Positions 50,701-59,175 of a stretch of DNA of 64,000 nucleotides are shown in pieces. Position 1 is the stretch's first letter; every line of letters starts with the position of its first letter. The notes beneath the pieces are model-generated. The model did no database searches. It saw only the letters and a program-made list of their open reading frames with translations, and was not told the DNA's origin. The DNA is from Pseudomonas flavescens. Its GTDB lineage: Bacteria > Pseudomonadota > Gammaproteobacteria > Pseudomonadales > Pseudomonadaceae. The DNA lies in assembly GCF_013408425.1 (NCBI RefSeq), contig NZ_JACBYV010000001.1, positions 1,798,001 through 1,862,000 of the forward strand, written 5' to 3'. The translations under genes and the position numbers were made by a program.

Positions 50701-53700
50701 TCGACGACCGTCTCCAGACGCTCTCGGCTGTCGACGTTCATATGCAGGTGCAGCAGATAGGGGTCGGCCTGCTCGCCCGTCAGGTGATGATAGAGAATGC
50801 CCTCCTGAAGCGGCGCCAACGGATAGATTTCCTGCACATTGGCGGCACCACCAGGCACGCCGGCGACGATGCGATCGAGCGTCGCCTGGTCGAGCTCGGT
50901 CAGGCTCAGCAGCTCCGGAGTGATGCGCGTGCAGCCCTCCGGCACCCGGTTGGCCGGCACCTGTACCTCGCGGCCACGGCCGACCGAGGCCGCCAGCGCG
51001 GCGACGGTAGGCTGGCCGAGGAGCACGCGCACATCGACGGGCAGGCCGGCGCTACGCAGGCGTTCGACCAGGGTTACGGCGAGCAGCGAATGGCCGCCGA
51101 GTTCGAAGAAGTTGTCTTGCCGACCGACCTTCTCCACACCCAGGACCTGCGCCCAGAGTTCGGCGATGCGCTCCTCCACCTCGTTCTGCGGTGCCTCGTA
51201 GGCACGGCTGACCAGTTCTTCGCGGCCCGGATCGGGCAGCGCCCGACGGTCGAGCTTGCCATGCGCGGTCAGCGGCAAGGCATCCAGGCGGGTGAACAGC
51301 AACGGCACCATGTGCGCTGGCAAACGCGCTTTCAGCGCTTCGCGCAGGGTCTCGCCGGCAACTTCGGTAGCGCTGGTGAACCAGGCCAACAGGCGCTGCT
51401 CGCGCACCAGCACCACGGCGTCCTGCACACCTTCCAAGCTAACCAGCGCGGCCTCGATTTCACCCGGTTCGATACGCATGCCCCGGATTTTCACCTGGTC
51501 GTCGTTGCGCCCCAGGTAGTCCAGCGTGCCATCCTGATTCCAGCGCACCAGGTCACCACTGCGGTACATACGCCCGCCGGAGCTGGCACTGAACGGGTCC
51601 GCCAGGAAGCGCGCCTCGGTCATCTGCGCGGCGTTCAGGTAGCCGCGCGCAACACCCGCGCCTGCGATGTACAACTCACCGGCCACGCCCTCGGGCACCG
51701 GCTGGCGGTGCTCGTCCAGCACGTAGACCCAGGTGTTGGCGATCGCCCGGCCGATATGCAGCGGCCCGCCCGGCAGCAGCACGCCGGAAGTGGCGACCAC
51801 CGTGGTCTCGGTCGGGCCGTAGTTGTTGACCACTGCAAAACCGGGCTCACGGTCGAACTGACGCAGGCGATCACCTCCGACCAGCAAGGTGCGCAGCGTC
51901 GGGTGCTGACGCGTACGGCGCAACGCCTGCTCCGCCACCGGGGTTGGCAGGAAGCTGACCTGCAGCGGCTGCTCCAGCCACCAGTCGAGCAGTTCATCGA
52001 CATTTTCATTGCCTACCCGGGCTGGCGGCAGGTGCAGCACCGCACCGCTGCACAGGGCTGGCCAGACCTCCCAGGCCATGGCATCGAAGCCGAAGCCGGC
52101 CACACTGCTGGTGTGGCTGCCTGCGGTCAACGCGAAGGCCTGGGCATGCCAGTGCACCAGATTTTCCAAGGTGTGGTGCTCGACCATCACGCCCTTCGGC
52201 TGGCCGGTGGAGCCGGAGGTGTAGATCACGTAGGCGAGGTTGTTCGAGTCCAGGCCAGGCACTCGAGGATTACTCTCGCGGGCCTGCCGCCAAGCGGGCG
52301 AATCGATGTTCAGTCGCGGCCGGTCGGCGGCCAGCGCATCGGTCGACGCCTCGGTCAGCACTACGCGAGGGTCGCTGTCGGCGAGCAGATAGGCGATCCG
52401 TTGAGCCGGATACGCCGGGTCCACCGGCACGTAAGCGGCACCGGCCTTGAGCACCGCCAGCATGGCGACCACGCGCTGCACGCCACGCTGCAAGCACAGC
52501 GCGACACGCTGCTCGGGCGCGATACCGAGGTCGATCAGATGGTGGGCCAGGCGGTTGGCCTGGGCATTCAGCTCGGCGTAGCTGAGCACCTGTCCCGCCT
52601 GGATGAGCGCGGGTGCGTCGGGGTGCTGAACCGCCTGCGCCTCGACCAGAGCCTGCACCGCGACATGCCGTGGAAAAGGCTGCGCGGTCGTACGCCAGCC
52701 ATCCAGAAGCCGTCGGCGCTCGTCGGCGCTCAGCATGGGCAGTTGCTGCAGACCGATCGCCGGAGCCGATGCCAGGGCCTCGACCAACTGCTCCAGGCTG
52801 TGCTCCACCCAGCCCACGATGCGCTGAGCGCCCAGGCCTTGCTGGGCCAGCACGTGCAGGTCGAAACCTTCGCCGAGATCGTCCACGCTCAGCGTCAGCG
52901 GGTAGTTGCTGCGCACGTCCCCGCCCAGCACCCTGACGCCCTGCCAGAGGCCCTTGCCTTCACGGGGTTTCACCGCCGCGCTGTGACGGTAATTGAGCAA
53001 GGCGCTGAACAGCGGCGTACCGCCCGGCACGCCGCTGCAACGCTGAGCAAGCACCAGTGAGGCATGCTCGTGGGCGATCAGTGCCGACAGCCGAGCGTGC
53101 ACGGACCGTACCGCGCTACGTGTATCGAGCGCCGTTTCGACGCGCAGCGGTAAGGTGTTGATGAACACGCCCAGCGCCCGGTCGGAGCCCTCCGCCCCCA
53201 TGCGCCCCAGCAGCACGGTGCCGAACACCACGTCGTCGCGCCTGGCCAGCGTGCTCAGCACCCGGGCCCAGGCCACGTGCAGCAGGCTCGCCGCGCTCAC
53301 ACCGGCACGCCTGGCCTGCTCGCGCAGGCGCTGGGCGAGTTGGCCGCCCAGCGCACGTCGGCTCTCTTCGATGGCACTGCCGTCCGCGGCGACTTCCTGC
53401 AGGCCGAAGGGCAGCGTCGGCTCGTCGACAGCGCCGAGCATGTCGCTGAAGAACGCGGCGTGCCGCGCATCGTCACTGGCCAGGCGCACCTGAGCCACGT
53501 AGTCGCGGTAAGGCACGGGCGGCGCCAGCTCGGCCTGGCGCCCCTCCAGCAAGGCGGCCATTTCGCGGCTGACGGTTTCCATCGCGCTGTTGTCCAGCAC
53601 CAGATGGTGGAACAGGATGATGGCGACGATTTCGTCGCTGCCCGGCTGCCGGGCATGCACCAGGCGAATCAGCGGGGCCTGGGCCAGGTCCAGGCGATGG

Positions 53701-56700
53701 TGACGGGCATCGAACTGGCTCTGCAGGCGCTCGAGGACGGACGCCTGGGTCTCGCCGGGGTCGAGGCTGATCGCTTGCACCGACAGCGGCGCCTGGCGCC
53801 AGACCACCTGATGCGGGGTCTCCAGGCCCTCCCAGACCAGCGAGGTGCGCAGGATGTCATGCCGGTCGATGACCTGCTGGAGCGCCGCCGCCCAGGCCTG
53901 CAAACGGGCCAGCGAGTCGAAGGTCAGGCGCCACTGCAGCAGGTAGGGATCGCCCTGCCCGGCACTCAGGTGATGGTAGACGATGCCCTCCTGCAAGGGC
54001 GTCAACGGGTAGATATCCTGGATATTGCCAGCGCCGCCCGGCACCCCGGCAACGATCCCGTCGATCTCGGCCTGGCTCAACCGGGTCAGGCTCAGCAGCT
54101 CCGGCGTGATGTGCGTGCAGCCCGCGGGGATGCGGTTGGCCGGTACGCTGAGCACCGCACTGCGCCGCTCGCTGCCGGCCAGCAAGGCCACCGTCGGATG
54201 GGTGAGCAAGGTGTGCACATCCGCGTCGAGGCCGGCGCCGCGCAGGCGCTTGACCAGCTCGATGGCCAGCAGCGAATGCCCGCCCAGCTCGAAGAAATTG
54301 TCCTGCCGACCCACCCGTTCGGTGCCCAGTACGTCGGCCCAGATCGCCGCCATACGGGTTTCCACGCCCCCCTGCGGCACCTCGTAGGCGCTGACGCCGA
54401 GGCTGGCGGTATCCGGATCGGGCAATGCCCGGCGATCGAGTTTGCCATGCCGGGTCAGCGGCCACTGCTCCAGGCGCATGAAGGCGCGGGGCACCATGTA
54501 ACCCGGCAAGAGCCCGCGCAGCGCTTCGCGTAACGGGCCGATATCGACACGGGCCGACTCGGTGAACCAGGCCACCAGGTGTTCATCACGCACCATCACC
54601 ACCGCATCCTTGACCCCCGGCCAGCTGGCAAGCGCCGCTTCGATCTCGCCAGGTTCGATGCGCATGCCGCGGATCTTGACCTGGTCATCGTTACGGCCCA
54701 GGTATTCCAGGGTGCCATCGGCACGCCAGCGCACCTGGTCACCGCTGCGGTACAGACGCGCACCGGGTACCGTGCTGAAGGGGTCGGCGATGAAGCGTTC
54801 GGCGGTCAGTTGCGGCCGGTTCAGGTAACCACGGGCGACCCCTGCCCCGCCGATGTACAGCTCACCGGACACACCGACGGGCACCGGCTGCAGGTGCGCA
54901 TCCAGCACGTGGACCTGGGTGTTGCCGATCGGTCCGCCAATATGCAGAGACGCCCCGGCCTGCACCGCACCGGAGGTGGCGACCACGGTGGTTTCGGTAG
55001 GGCCGTAGTTGTTGATCACCTCGTAGCGACGCGCCTGGGTGAACTGGCGCAGGCGATCGCCGCCGATCAGCAGGCTGCGCAACGTCGGATGTTCCTGCGC
55101 ATGGCCGAAGGCGTATTCCGCCACGGGTGTGGGCAAGAAGCTGACGTGCAGCGGCTGGGCACGCCACCAGTCCAGCAAGGCCTCGACATCGTCGCCGCCC
55201 TCCTGCACCGGTGCCAGATGCAGGGTGCCGCCAGCACACAGGGTCGGCCAGACTTCCCAGGCCATGGCGTCGAAACCGAACCCCGCCAGGCAGGAGGTCT
55301 GGGTGCCCGGTCGTACATCGAAGGCTGCGCAATGCCAGTCGACCAGGTTGGCGAGCATGCGGTGCTCCACCATCACGCCTTTGGGCTGGCCGGTCGACCC
55401 GGAGGTGTAGATGACATACGCCAGGTTGTCGCCGCCCAGCCCGCCGGCCGGCTCAGCGACGCGCCCCGGAGCCTGCAACGCCACGGCATCCAGCGCGACG
55501 ATCGGCACCGCCAGGGGCGGTAAGCGTTCGACCAGTGCGGCCTGGGTCAACACCAGGGTTGGGCCACTGTCGGTGAGCAGATAGCCCAGACGCTCAGGAG
55601 GATGCGCGGGGTCGACCGGTACATAGGCGGCACCCGCCTTGAGCACCGCCAGCAGCCCCGCCAGGGTGTCCAGGCCGCGTTGGCAGACCACCGCCACACG
55701 GGTCTCGGGGCCGGCGCCGCAGTCGATCAGGTGCGCGGCCAGGGCATTGGCGCGCTGGTCGAGCTGCGCATACGTCAGGTGCTGGTCGAGGTGTACCGCT
55801 GCCAGGGCATCGGGGCGCTGACGCGCATGGTGCTCGATTCGCCGGTGAATCAACGGCTCGTCGACCGCCGCCATGCCGGTGTCGTTCCAGGTGGCCATGC
55901 GCTGGCTTTCGGCCGGGGTAGGCAGCACGAAATCGGCAATCGCCAGGGCCGGGTTTTCCAGCCCCTGCTCCAGCACCTGCAGCAGGCGCGCACCAATGGC
56001 CTGGGCGTCGTCGTGCAACAGCCAGGCACGGTTGTAGACTAGGTGCAGCCAGGTGTCGCCACTGTGCCGGTTGCTGCGCAGGTGCACCGCCAGAGGGGTG
56101 CTTTCGTGTCCGTTGGAGACCTTCAAGGTGCTGGCGCGGGCGTTGCCATAGCGGTAATCGTGATCCTCCTGCTCATAGGAAACCGATACCTCGAACAGCT
56201 GCGCGCGCTCTTCGCGGGACAGGCCAAGGGTGCGATGGAGTTCGCTCAGAGGGAAACGTTGATGGCGAAAATCGCGCTTGAGCCTATCGCGCACCTCGCT
56301 GATCAAGGTGGCGAAATCCTGTTGCGCAGGAGTGGCCAGGCGCACCGCACTGACCTGCGCGAAATGCCCCAGGGTGGCCTTGCTGCGTGCCCCGGTGCGA
56401 TTGAGCAATGGAAGGCCCACCACCCACTCAGGGCGTTGTACGGTGCGGGTGAAATACACATGCAGTGTCGCGAGCAGAACGTGAAAGGCCGAGGCGCGGT
56501 GGCGCTGCGCAAGTGCCTGCATACGCCCATGCAGTGCGGCTGGCAGCGCCTGCACCCAGGTGTGCGAGGGTGTCTCGGCGCTCGCCGCACGACCCCGTTG
56601 GCGCGGGGCCAGCACGGGTTCCGGCAGGTCCTGATACTTGTCCAGCCAGTAGGCCTGGTCCTGCAGGAATCGGCCCGACTGGCGGTAACGCAAGTCGTCC

Positions 56701-57248
56701 TCGACGAAACGGCCGTAGCACAGGCCCTCGTCCTCGATACGGTCACCTTCGCACAGCGCGGTGTAGTGCTCGCCCAGCGCCTTGATCATCTGCCCGAAGC
56801 CCCAACCGTCGAGTATCAGGTGGTGGGCCTGGGTCACCAGCCAATGCTCCTGGTCAGCCAGGCGAATCAGACAGAAGGTGAACAGCGGGCCGTCATACAG
56901 CCGATAGGGACGTTGCATCTGCTCGTCGATCAGGCGCTCTGCCGCCGCGACGGGTTCGTGGCACTGGCTCAGGTCGTGCAGCGGCAGAGTAACGGGCATC
57001 GACGCGGCGAAGACCTGCATCGGCAGACCGTCGTCTCCCTCCCCGGGGACCATGACCGTGCGTAAAGCCGAGTGGGCGCTGACCAGGCGTTCCAGTGCCT
57101 GATGCAGCTTCGAGGCCTCGATGGGCCCGGTCAGCTTCACGTAACCGCCAATGTTGTAGAGGGGGGAGTCGCCGTGAGTGATCTGGTCGAGCCAGATGTC
57201 TCGTTGGGCAGCGCTCAGTGGGAGAGGATCGACGGCACGAACGGGCAT
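47751..57248 (-). CDS. cifA: Three-module lipopeptide starter NRPS (modules 1-3)
   Basis: A 3,165-residue NRPS that starts a lipopeptide. It begins directly with a condensation domain (residues about 8-440, HHLILDG near 141) of the starter type, which links a 3-hydroxy fatty acid to residue 1. Module 1: A with FDAMAW near 661, T near 992. Module 2: dual C/E (HHLSAGQGD near 1091, HHLVLDN near 1213), A near 1721, T near 2052. Module 3: dual C/E (HHLTGEQAD near 2153, HHIVLDA near 2263), A near 2777, T near 3120. Pocket codes: modules 1 and 2 DAWFLGNVVK (Leu), module 3 DAWQVGVVDK (Gln or Glu). The HH[I/L]xxxxGD-like motif marks domains that also epimerise the incoming residue, so residues 1 and 2 should be D. 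There is no thioesterase; the chain passes to the next NRPS. The ATG at 57248 has AAGGA 9 bases upstream. Architecture matches CifA/SyfA; the symbol is by analogy. Confidence 0.9.
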   Translation of the reverse strand: MPVRAVDPLPLSAAQRDIWLDQITHGDSPLYNIGGYVKLTGPIEASKLHQALERLVSAHSALRTVMVPGEGDDGLPMQVFAASMPVTLPLHDLSQCHEPVAAAERLIDEQMQRPYRLYDGPLFTFCLIRLADQEHWLVTQAHHLILDGWGFGQMIKALGEHYTALCEGDRIEDEGLCYGRFVEDDLRYRQSGRFLQDQAYWLDKYQDLPEPVLAPRQRGRAASAETPSHTWVQALPAALHGRMQALAQRHRASAFHVLLATLHVYFTRTVQRPEWVVGLPLLNRTGARSKATLGHFAQVSAVRLATPAQQDFATLISEVRDRLKRDFRHQRFPLSELHRTLGLSREERAQLFEVSVSYEQEDHDYRYGNARASTLKVSNGHESTPLAVHLRSNRHSGDTWLHLVYNRAWLLHDDAQAIGARLLQVLEQGLENPALAIADFVLPTPAESQRMATWNDTGMAAVDEPLIHRRIEHHARQRPDALAAVHLDQHLTYAQLDQRANALAAHLIDCGAGPETRVAVVCQRGLDTLAGLLAVLKAGAAYVPVDPAHPPERLGYLLTDSGPTLVLTQAALVERLPPLAVPIVALDAVALQAPGRVAEPAGGLGGDNLAYVIYTSGSTGQPKGVMVEHRMLANLVDWHCAAFDVRPGTQTSCLAGFGFDAMAWEVWPTLCAGGTLHLAPVQEGGDDVEALLDWWRAQPLHVSFLPTPVAEYAFGHAQEHPTLRSLLIGGDRLRQFTQARRYEVINNYGPTETTVVATSGAVQAGASLHIGGPIGNTQVHVLDAHLQPVPVGVSGELYIGGAGVARGYLNRPQLTAERFIADPFSTVPGARLYRSGDQVRWRADGTLEYLGRNDDQVKIRGMRIEPGEIEAALASWPGVKDAVVMVRDEHLVAWFTESARVDIGPLREALRGLLPGYMVPRAFMRLEQWPLTRHGKLDRRALPDPDTASLGVSAYEVPQGGVETRMAAIWADVLGTERVGRQDNFFELGGHSLLAIELVKRLRGAGLDADVHTLLTHPTVALLAGSERRSAVLSVPANRIPAGCTHITPELLSLTRLSQAEIDGIVAGVPGGAGNIQDIYPLTPLQEGIVYHHLSAGQGDPYLLQWRLTFDSLARLQAWAAALQQVIDRHDILRTSLVWEGLETPHQVVWRQAPLSVQAISLDPGETQASVLERLQSQFDARHHRLDLAQAPLIRLVHARQPGSDEIVAIILFHHLVLDNSAMETVSREMAALLEGRQAELAPPVPYRDYVAQVRLASDDARHAAFFSDMLGAVDEPTLPFGLQEVAADGSAIEESRRALGGQLAQRLREQARRAGVSAASLLHVAWARVLSTLARRDDVVFGTVLLGRMGAEGSDRALGVFINTLPLRVETALDTRSAVRSVHARLSALIAHEHASLVLAQRCSGVPGGTPLFSALLNYRHSAAVKPREGKGLWQGVRVLGGDVRSNYPLTLSVDDLGEGFDLHVLAQQGLGAQRIVGWVEHSLEQLVEALASAPAIGLQQLPMLSADERRRLLDGWRTTAQPFPRHVAVQALVEAQAVQHPDAPALIQAGQVLSYAELNAQANRLAHHLIDLGIAPEQRVALCLQRGVQRVVAMLAVLKAGAAYVPVDPAYPAQRIAYLLADSDPRVVLTEASTDALAADRPRLNIDSPAWRQARESNPRVPGLDSNNLAYVIYTSGSTGQPKGVMVEHHTLENLVHWHAQAFALTAGSHTSSVAGFGFDAMAWEVWPALCSGAVLHLPPARVGNENVDELLDWWLEQPLQVSFLPTPVAEQALRRTRQHPTLRTLLVGGDRLRQFDREPGFAVVNNYGPTETTVVATSGVLLPGGPLHIGRAIANTWVYVLDEHRQPVPEGVAGELYIAGAGVARGYLNAAQMTEARFLADPFSASSGGRMYRSGDLVRWNQDGTLDYLGRNDDQVKIRGMRIEPGEIEAALVSLEGVQDAVVLVREQRLLAWFTSATEVAGETLREALKARLPAHMVPLLFTRLDALPLTAHGKLDRRALPDPGREELVSRAYEAPQNEVEERIAELWAQVLGVEKVGRQDNFFELGGHSLLAVTLVERLRSAGLPVDVRVLLGQPTVAALAASVGRGREVQVPANRVPEGCTRITPELLSLTELDQATLDRIVAGVPGGAANVQEIYPLAPLQEGILYHHLTGEQADPYLLHLHMNVDSRERLETVVDALRKVIARHDSLRTAVVWDGLTTPQQVVWRHAELRVEEVASRVPGSLAAPARMDLTQAPLLRLEFSQRPGEEGLSATLLFHHIVLDATALDVMRDEMLAHLRGDPMPTQPAVPYRNYVAHARLGMSEAEHEAYFREQLGTIEEPTLPFELHDVQRGEQPLEEAWQRLPDVLVRRLRSQARQLGVSLASLLHLAWARVLGAATGNGQVVFGTVLLGRLQGGEGADRGLGMFINTLPLRVDLDGIGVREGARATHARLARLQAHEHASLAQAQRCSAVSAQLPLFSAILNYRHAAGQARQDAQHDAWRGLEILDSDNHTNYPLSLNVDDLGERLRVGVTAPQTVGARRVCDQLLEVLEGLVNALESQPELSLHRLQVLPAQERKRLLVDLNDSVLPFDQHKTLHTLFEEQARRTPHAMAVLCEQEQVSYRQLNERANRLAHHLVDLGVQPDDRVAVCVERGVSLVVGLLAILKAGGAYVPLDPSYPRERLQYMLEDSAPAALLGQAGTRHLLECQGVPQVDIDALDALGERLHDPRIEALQPGNLAYVIYTSGSTGRPKGVMVEHRNVVNLVHWSAQLFPQGADSRVLHKTPISFDASVWELFWPLCSGVPLLLARPDGQRDPAYLARMISEWRVSVVQFVPVLLQQFLDLPQSAACDSLTDIVCGGGELTPALASLLRQRLPRVRLHNVYGPTETTVDCSIWTLAAEQPVPGSFLPIGRPVANTRLYVLDAWDQPVPLGVVGQLHIGGAGVTRGYRNLPLAQAERFIASPFVPGERLYRSGDQVRQHADGNLEFLGRNDDQVKLHGLRIELGEIQAALAQCPGVEHAVVMVRDDGPGGQRLVAYYTGTPTRAEVLREALRSHLPDYMLPAFYLHLQGLPLSPNGKLDRQALPAPGSEALPARIHEAPQGEMEQLLADLWRELLGVEAVSRHDNFFELGGHSLLAISLTARLRQEGIEADVRALFEQPTLAGYAAITESMEIIL

Positions 57249-57335
57249 GGCTCAAGGTCCTTCTTGGCAGAAATTTAAGTGCCATTAAACATTGCCGATT
57301 TTGCCGTGCATGACCCCTCAAACCGGGGCAAATGG

Positions 57336-57358
57336 AACAGTAATCATTTGTAACTGTT
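57336..57358. promoter_or_regulatory. Candidate operator dyad between NRPS and LuxR genes
   Basis: An imperfect dyad, AACAGT-N11-ACTGTT, centred about 100 bases from both start codons in the divergent 212-base gap (57249-57460). Its 23-base span is close to that of LuxR-type binding boxes. Suggestive only. Confidence 0.4.
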
Positions 57359-57405
57359 TGCCTGAAGGATTTACAAAACTGAACCTAGGCTGAACATCCT
57401 GGGGA

Positions 57406-57426
57406 GAGACCGGGGGGCCCGGTCTC
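57406..57426 (+). promoter_or_regulatory. Perfect 9-bp inverted repeat in the luxR-type gene leader
   Basis: GAGACCGGG-GGG-CCCGGTCTC, a perfect stem with no T-run, ends 34 bases before the start codon of the regulator at 57461. In the mRNA it would form a stable hairpin next to the ribosome-binding site (TGGAGGG). A leader control element or operator are both possible. Confidence 0.45.
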
Positions 57427-57460
57427 AAGGGCTTAATTTCTGGAGGGTCGACCGATTGCC

Positions 57461-58234
57461 ATGAACCGTGCAGTAGAGTTCGAAGAGGATAACGACCGAC
57501 TCTTTTGTCGTAAGTTGGCCCGGGTGGTATCGAGTACCGGTTATCCGAACTTCGCTGATCAGTTGTTTGAACTGATTCAAGATCTGGTGCCGATTCACGG
57601 CCTCGAACTGAGCGAATGGACCCTGGATATTCCAAGTGCCACGATTCGAGAGATCAGCATTCTGGGCACTGCAGGGATAGCGCGTGAACGCGCGCGCTGC
57701 GCTGCGCTGGATCAGGGCCTGCTGCCCAGCATTCTGCACATGAACGATCCATTGCTCATTCAGCGCCGGCTGCCTTCGAGCAAGCTGCACCCGCTGTGCC
57801 CCGTTCACCAATGCAACCTGGTAGCAGGCAACGGTAACCTGCGGCGCATCATCTGTTTCTACCGCCAGTCGAGCTTGCGTACCTTCACCTTGCCAGAAAT
57901 GTCGGCACTGAAAACCTTCTCTGAAACCTTGCTGTTTCTTCTCGAGCATCACTCGCGAAGCCTTGGGCGAGTCCGGCAGTCTGCCGCCAAGCAAAACAAT
58001 CATGCTGGCTCGGTGGACAACGCCTTCTGCAAAAAACTCGAGTGGCAGGGCGTTCCGCTGTCTGCCCGCGAGCGGGAAGTCTGCGTTGGCCTTCTGTCAG
58101 GGATAACGGTACCTGAGCTGGCACGGCGGCTGGAGGTCAAGAACAGCTCGATAGAAAGCTACCTGAAACGCGCTGCCAGCAAGCTTGGCGTCAGGGGACG
58201 ACACGGTCTGGCGCGCTGGATGGCCAATAGCTGA
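57461..58234 (+). CDS. LuxR-type regulator divergent from the NRPS operon
   Basis: A 257-residue regulator with a C-terminal LuxR helix-turn-helix (LSAREREVCVGLLSGITVPE, then SSIESYLKRAASKLGVRGR). Its N-terminal 190 residues contain no recognisable autoinducer or receiver domain. It is transcribed away from the starter NRPS with a 212-base gap, the position held by SyfR-like activators of lipopeptide synthesis. The only GGAGG (57442-57446) is 14 bases before the ATG, unusually far, and a strong hairpin lies just upstream. Translation may therefore be inefficient or controlled. A cysteine cluster (HPLCPVHQC) in the middle is notable but not interpretable. Role as NRPS activator is inferred from position. 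Confidence 0.88.
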   Translation: MNRAVEFEEDNDRLFCRKLARVVSSTGYPNFADQLFELIQDLVPIHGLELSEWTLDIPSATIREISILGTAGIARERARCAALDQGLLPSILHMNDPLLIQRRLPSSKLHPLCPVHQCNLVAGNGNLRRIICFYRQSSLRTFTLPEMSALKTFSETLLFLLEHHSRSLGRVRQSAAKQNNHAGSVDNAFCKKLEWQGVPLSAREREVCVGLLSGITVPELARRLEVKNSSIESYLKRAASKLGVRGRHGLARWMANS

Positions 58235-58986
58235 GGTCCAGAAAGACGACCTTCATCGCCTCGACGGGCACCTCGTCAGGCGCTCCACGATGGAATGCGC
58301 CAGGCACTCCGAGCACCGCCTGGCTCCGTATCATCCCTGCGCGAACCGCAGCCTTGCGATCCGAAGACCGGCTTTCTTGATAAACTGCCTCCCCGTTACG
58401 GCGTACCGGATCCGCCCCCTGTACCGGCCTGAGCGCCTTCGTTGACTCGCTGCGTGCCACTGGTGCAGGCGCTTAACAATGCCGGCTGAAAACGCTCAAA
58501 AATGGCCTTTTCAAGCACTATACAGACTCGAGCTAATGCCTCTAGAACCAGCCTCAAAGCCAGAAACCACGCTACCCAGCCTCTCCCGCCGCTTCTCCGT
58601 GGCGCCGATGATGGATTGGACGGATATTTGTAAAATATCTAATATTTTCAATTAATTAAATTTTTAAGCCTCGAAATTTAAGCATTTTTTTAGCACTGAA
58701 CGCTTTTACACAGCTATCGGTGCTGTAAAGGATCGCTCATCCTTGACGAGGCGCTGCCTGTTTTCAGTAAAAAGACGGAGGCTCCGTACCTATTGGCATC
58801 AAAGGGAAAAGCCAGCCAAACGGATGCATCGCGCAGCCAATCGCCAGTTCCCGGACAAGCCAATGTCCCTCGACGATAGACTCAGCTCAAGTTCCATCAG
58901 CGGGCACGCTCTGGTATAGCGAAAGGCTTACACGGCGTTGTGTCGGTTGGCTCTGGTGACGACCCAAGCGGCGTCTTAATCTAAGC
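58235..58986. other. Long intergenic region with an AT-rich block
   Basis: About 750 bases without a supported gene. Around 58618-58700 it turns sharply AT-rich (short words such as AATATCTAATATT and AATTAATTAAATTT), unlike the GC-rich surroundings. No tRNA, transposase remnant or direct repeat was recognised. Its end holds the promoter of the small RNA below. Confidence 0.5.
58915..58932 (+). promoter_or_regulatory. Possible GacA-type upstream activating site
   Basis: TATAGC-GAAAGG-CTTACA compares with the GacA consensus TGTAAG-N6-CTTACA: the right half is perfect, the left half matches 3 of 6. Its centre lies about 65 bases before the predicted RNA start, the usual distance for rsm genes. 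A weak -10-like TTAATC is at 58978-58983. Confidence 0.45.
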
Positions 58987-58987
58987 C

Positions 58988-59100
58988 CACCTTGGAGCAC
59001 AGGACGTGCTCAGGGTCATGGATGATGTGACCACAGCCAGGATGGCGAGCCGACAGGATGTTGGCACTGGTCAGTAAAGGCCCGCTTCGGCGGGTTTTTT
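58988..59100 (+). ncRNA. RsmX/RsmY/RsmZ-type regulatory RNA (RsmA/CsrA-titrating)
   Basis: About 113 nucleotides with four consecutive hairpins, each holding GGA in the loop. They are: GAGCAC-AGGAC-GTGCTC (58995-59011); GGTCA-TGGATGATG-TGACC (59014-59032, with a perfect CANGGANG site); GCCA-GGA-TGGC (59036-59046); and GCCGACA-GGA-TGTTGGC (59049-59065, one G-U pair). They are followed by a Rho-independent terminator. Repeated loop-exposed GGA plus this length is the signature of the Rsm small RNAs, which soak up RsmA/RsmE and so relieve repression of secondary metabolism under GacS/GacA control. Which paralogue it is cannot be decided; an rsmX-type copy is likely. The 5' end is estimated from a -10-like element and may be off by several bases. 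No coding frame overlaps it. Confidence 0.8.
59081..59100 (+). terminator. Rho-independent terminator of the Rsm-type RNA
   Basis: A perfect CCCGC-TTCG-GCGGG stem with a stable tetraloop followed by six T. There is no open gene in front of it, which is what pointed to a small RNA. Confidence 0.93.
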
Positions 59101-59175
59101 ATTGCCTGAAGTAAAGTGCGGCAGTCTGAAGACTCCCCCATTTCACTCACCTTAAAGGCGTCATTACCCACCCCC

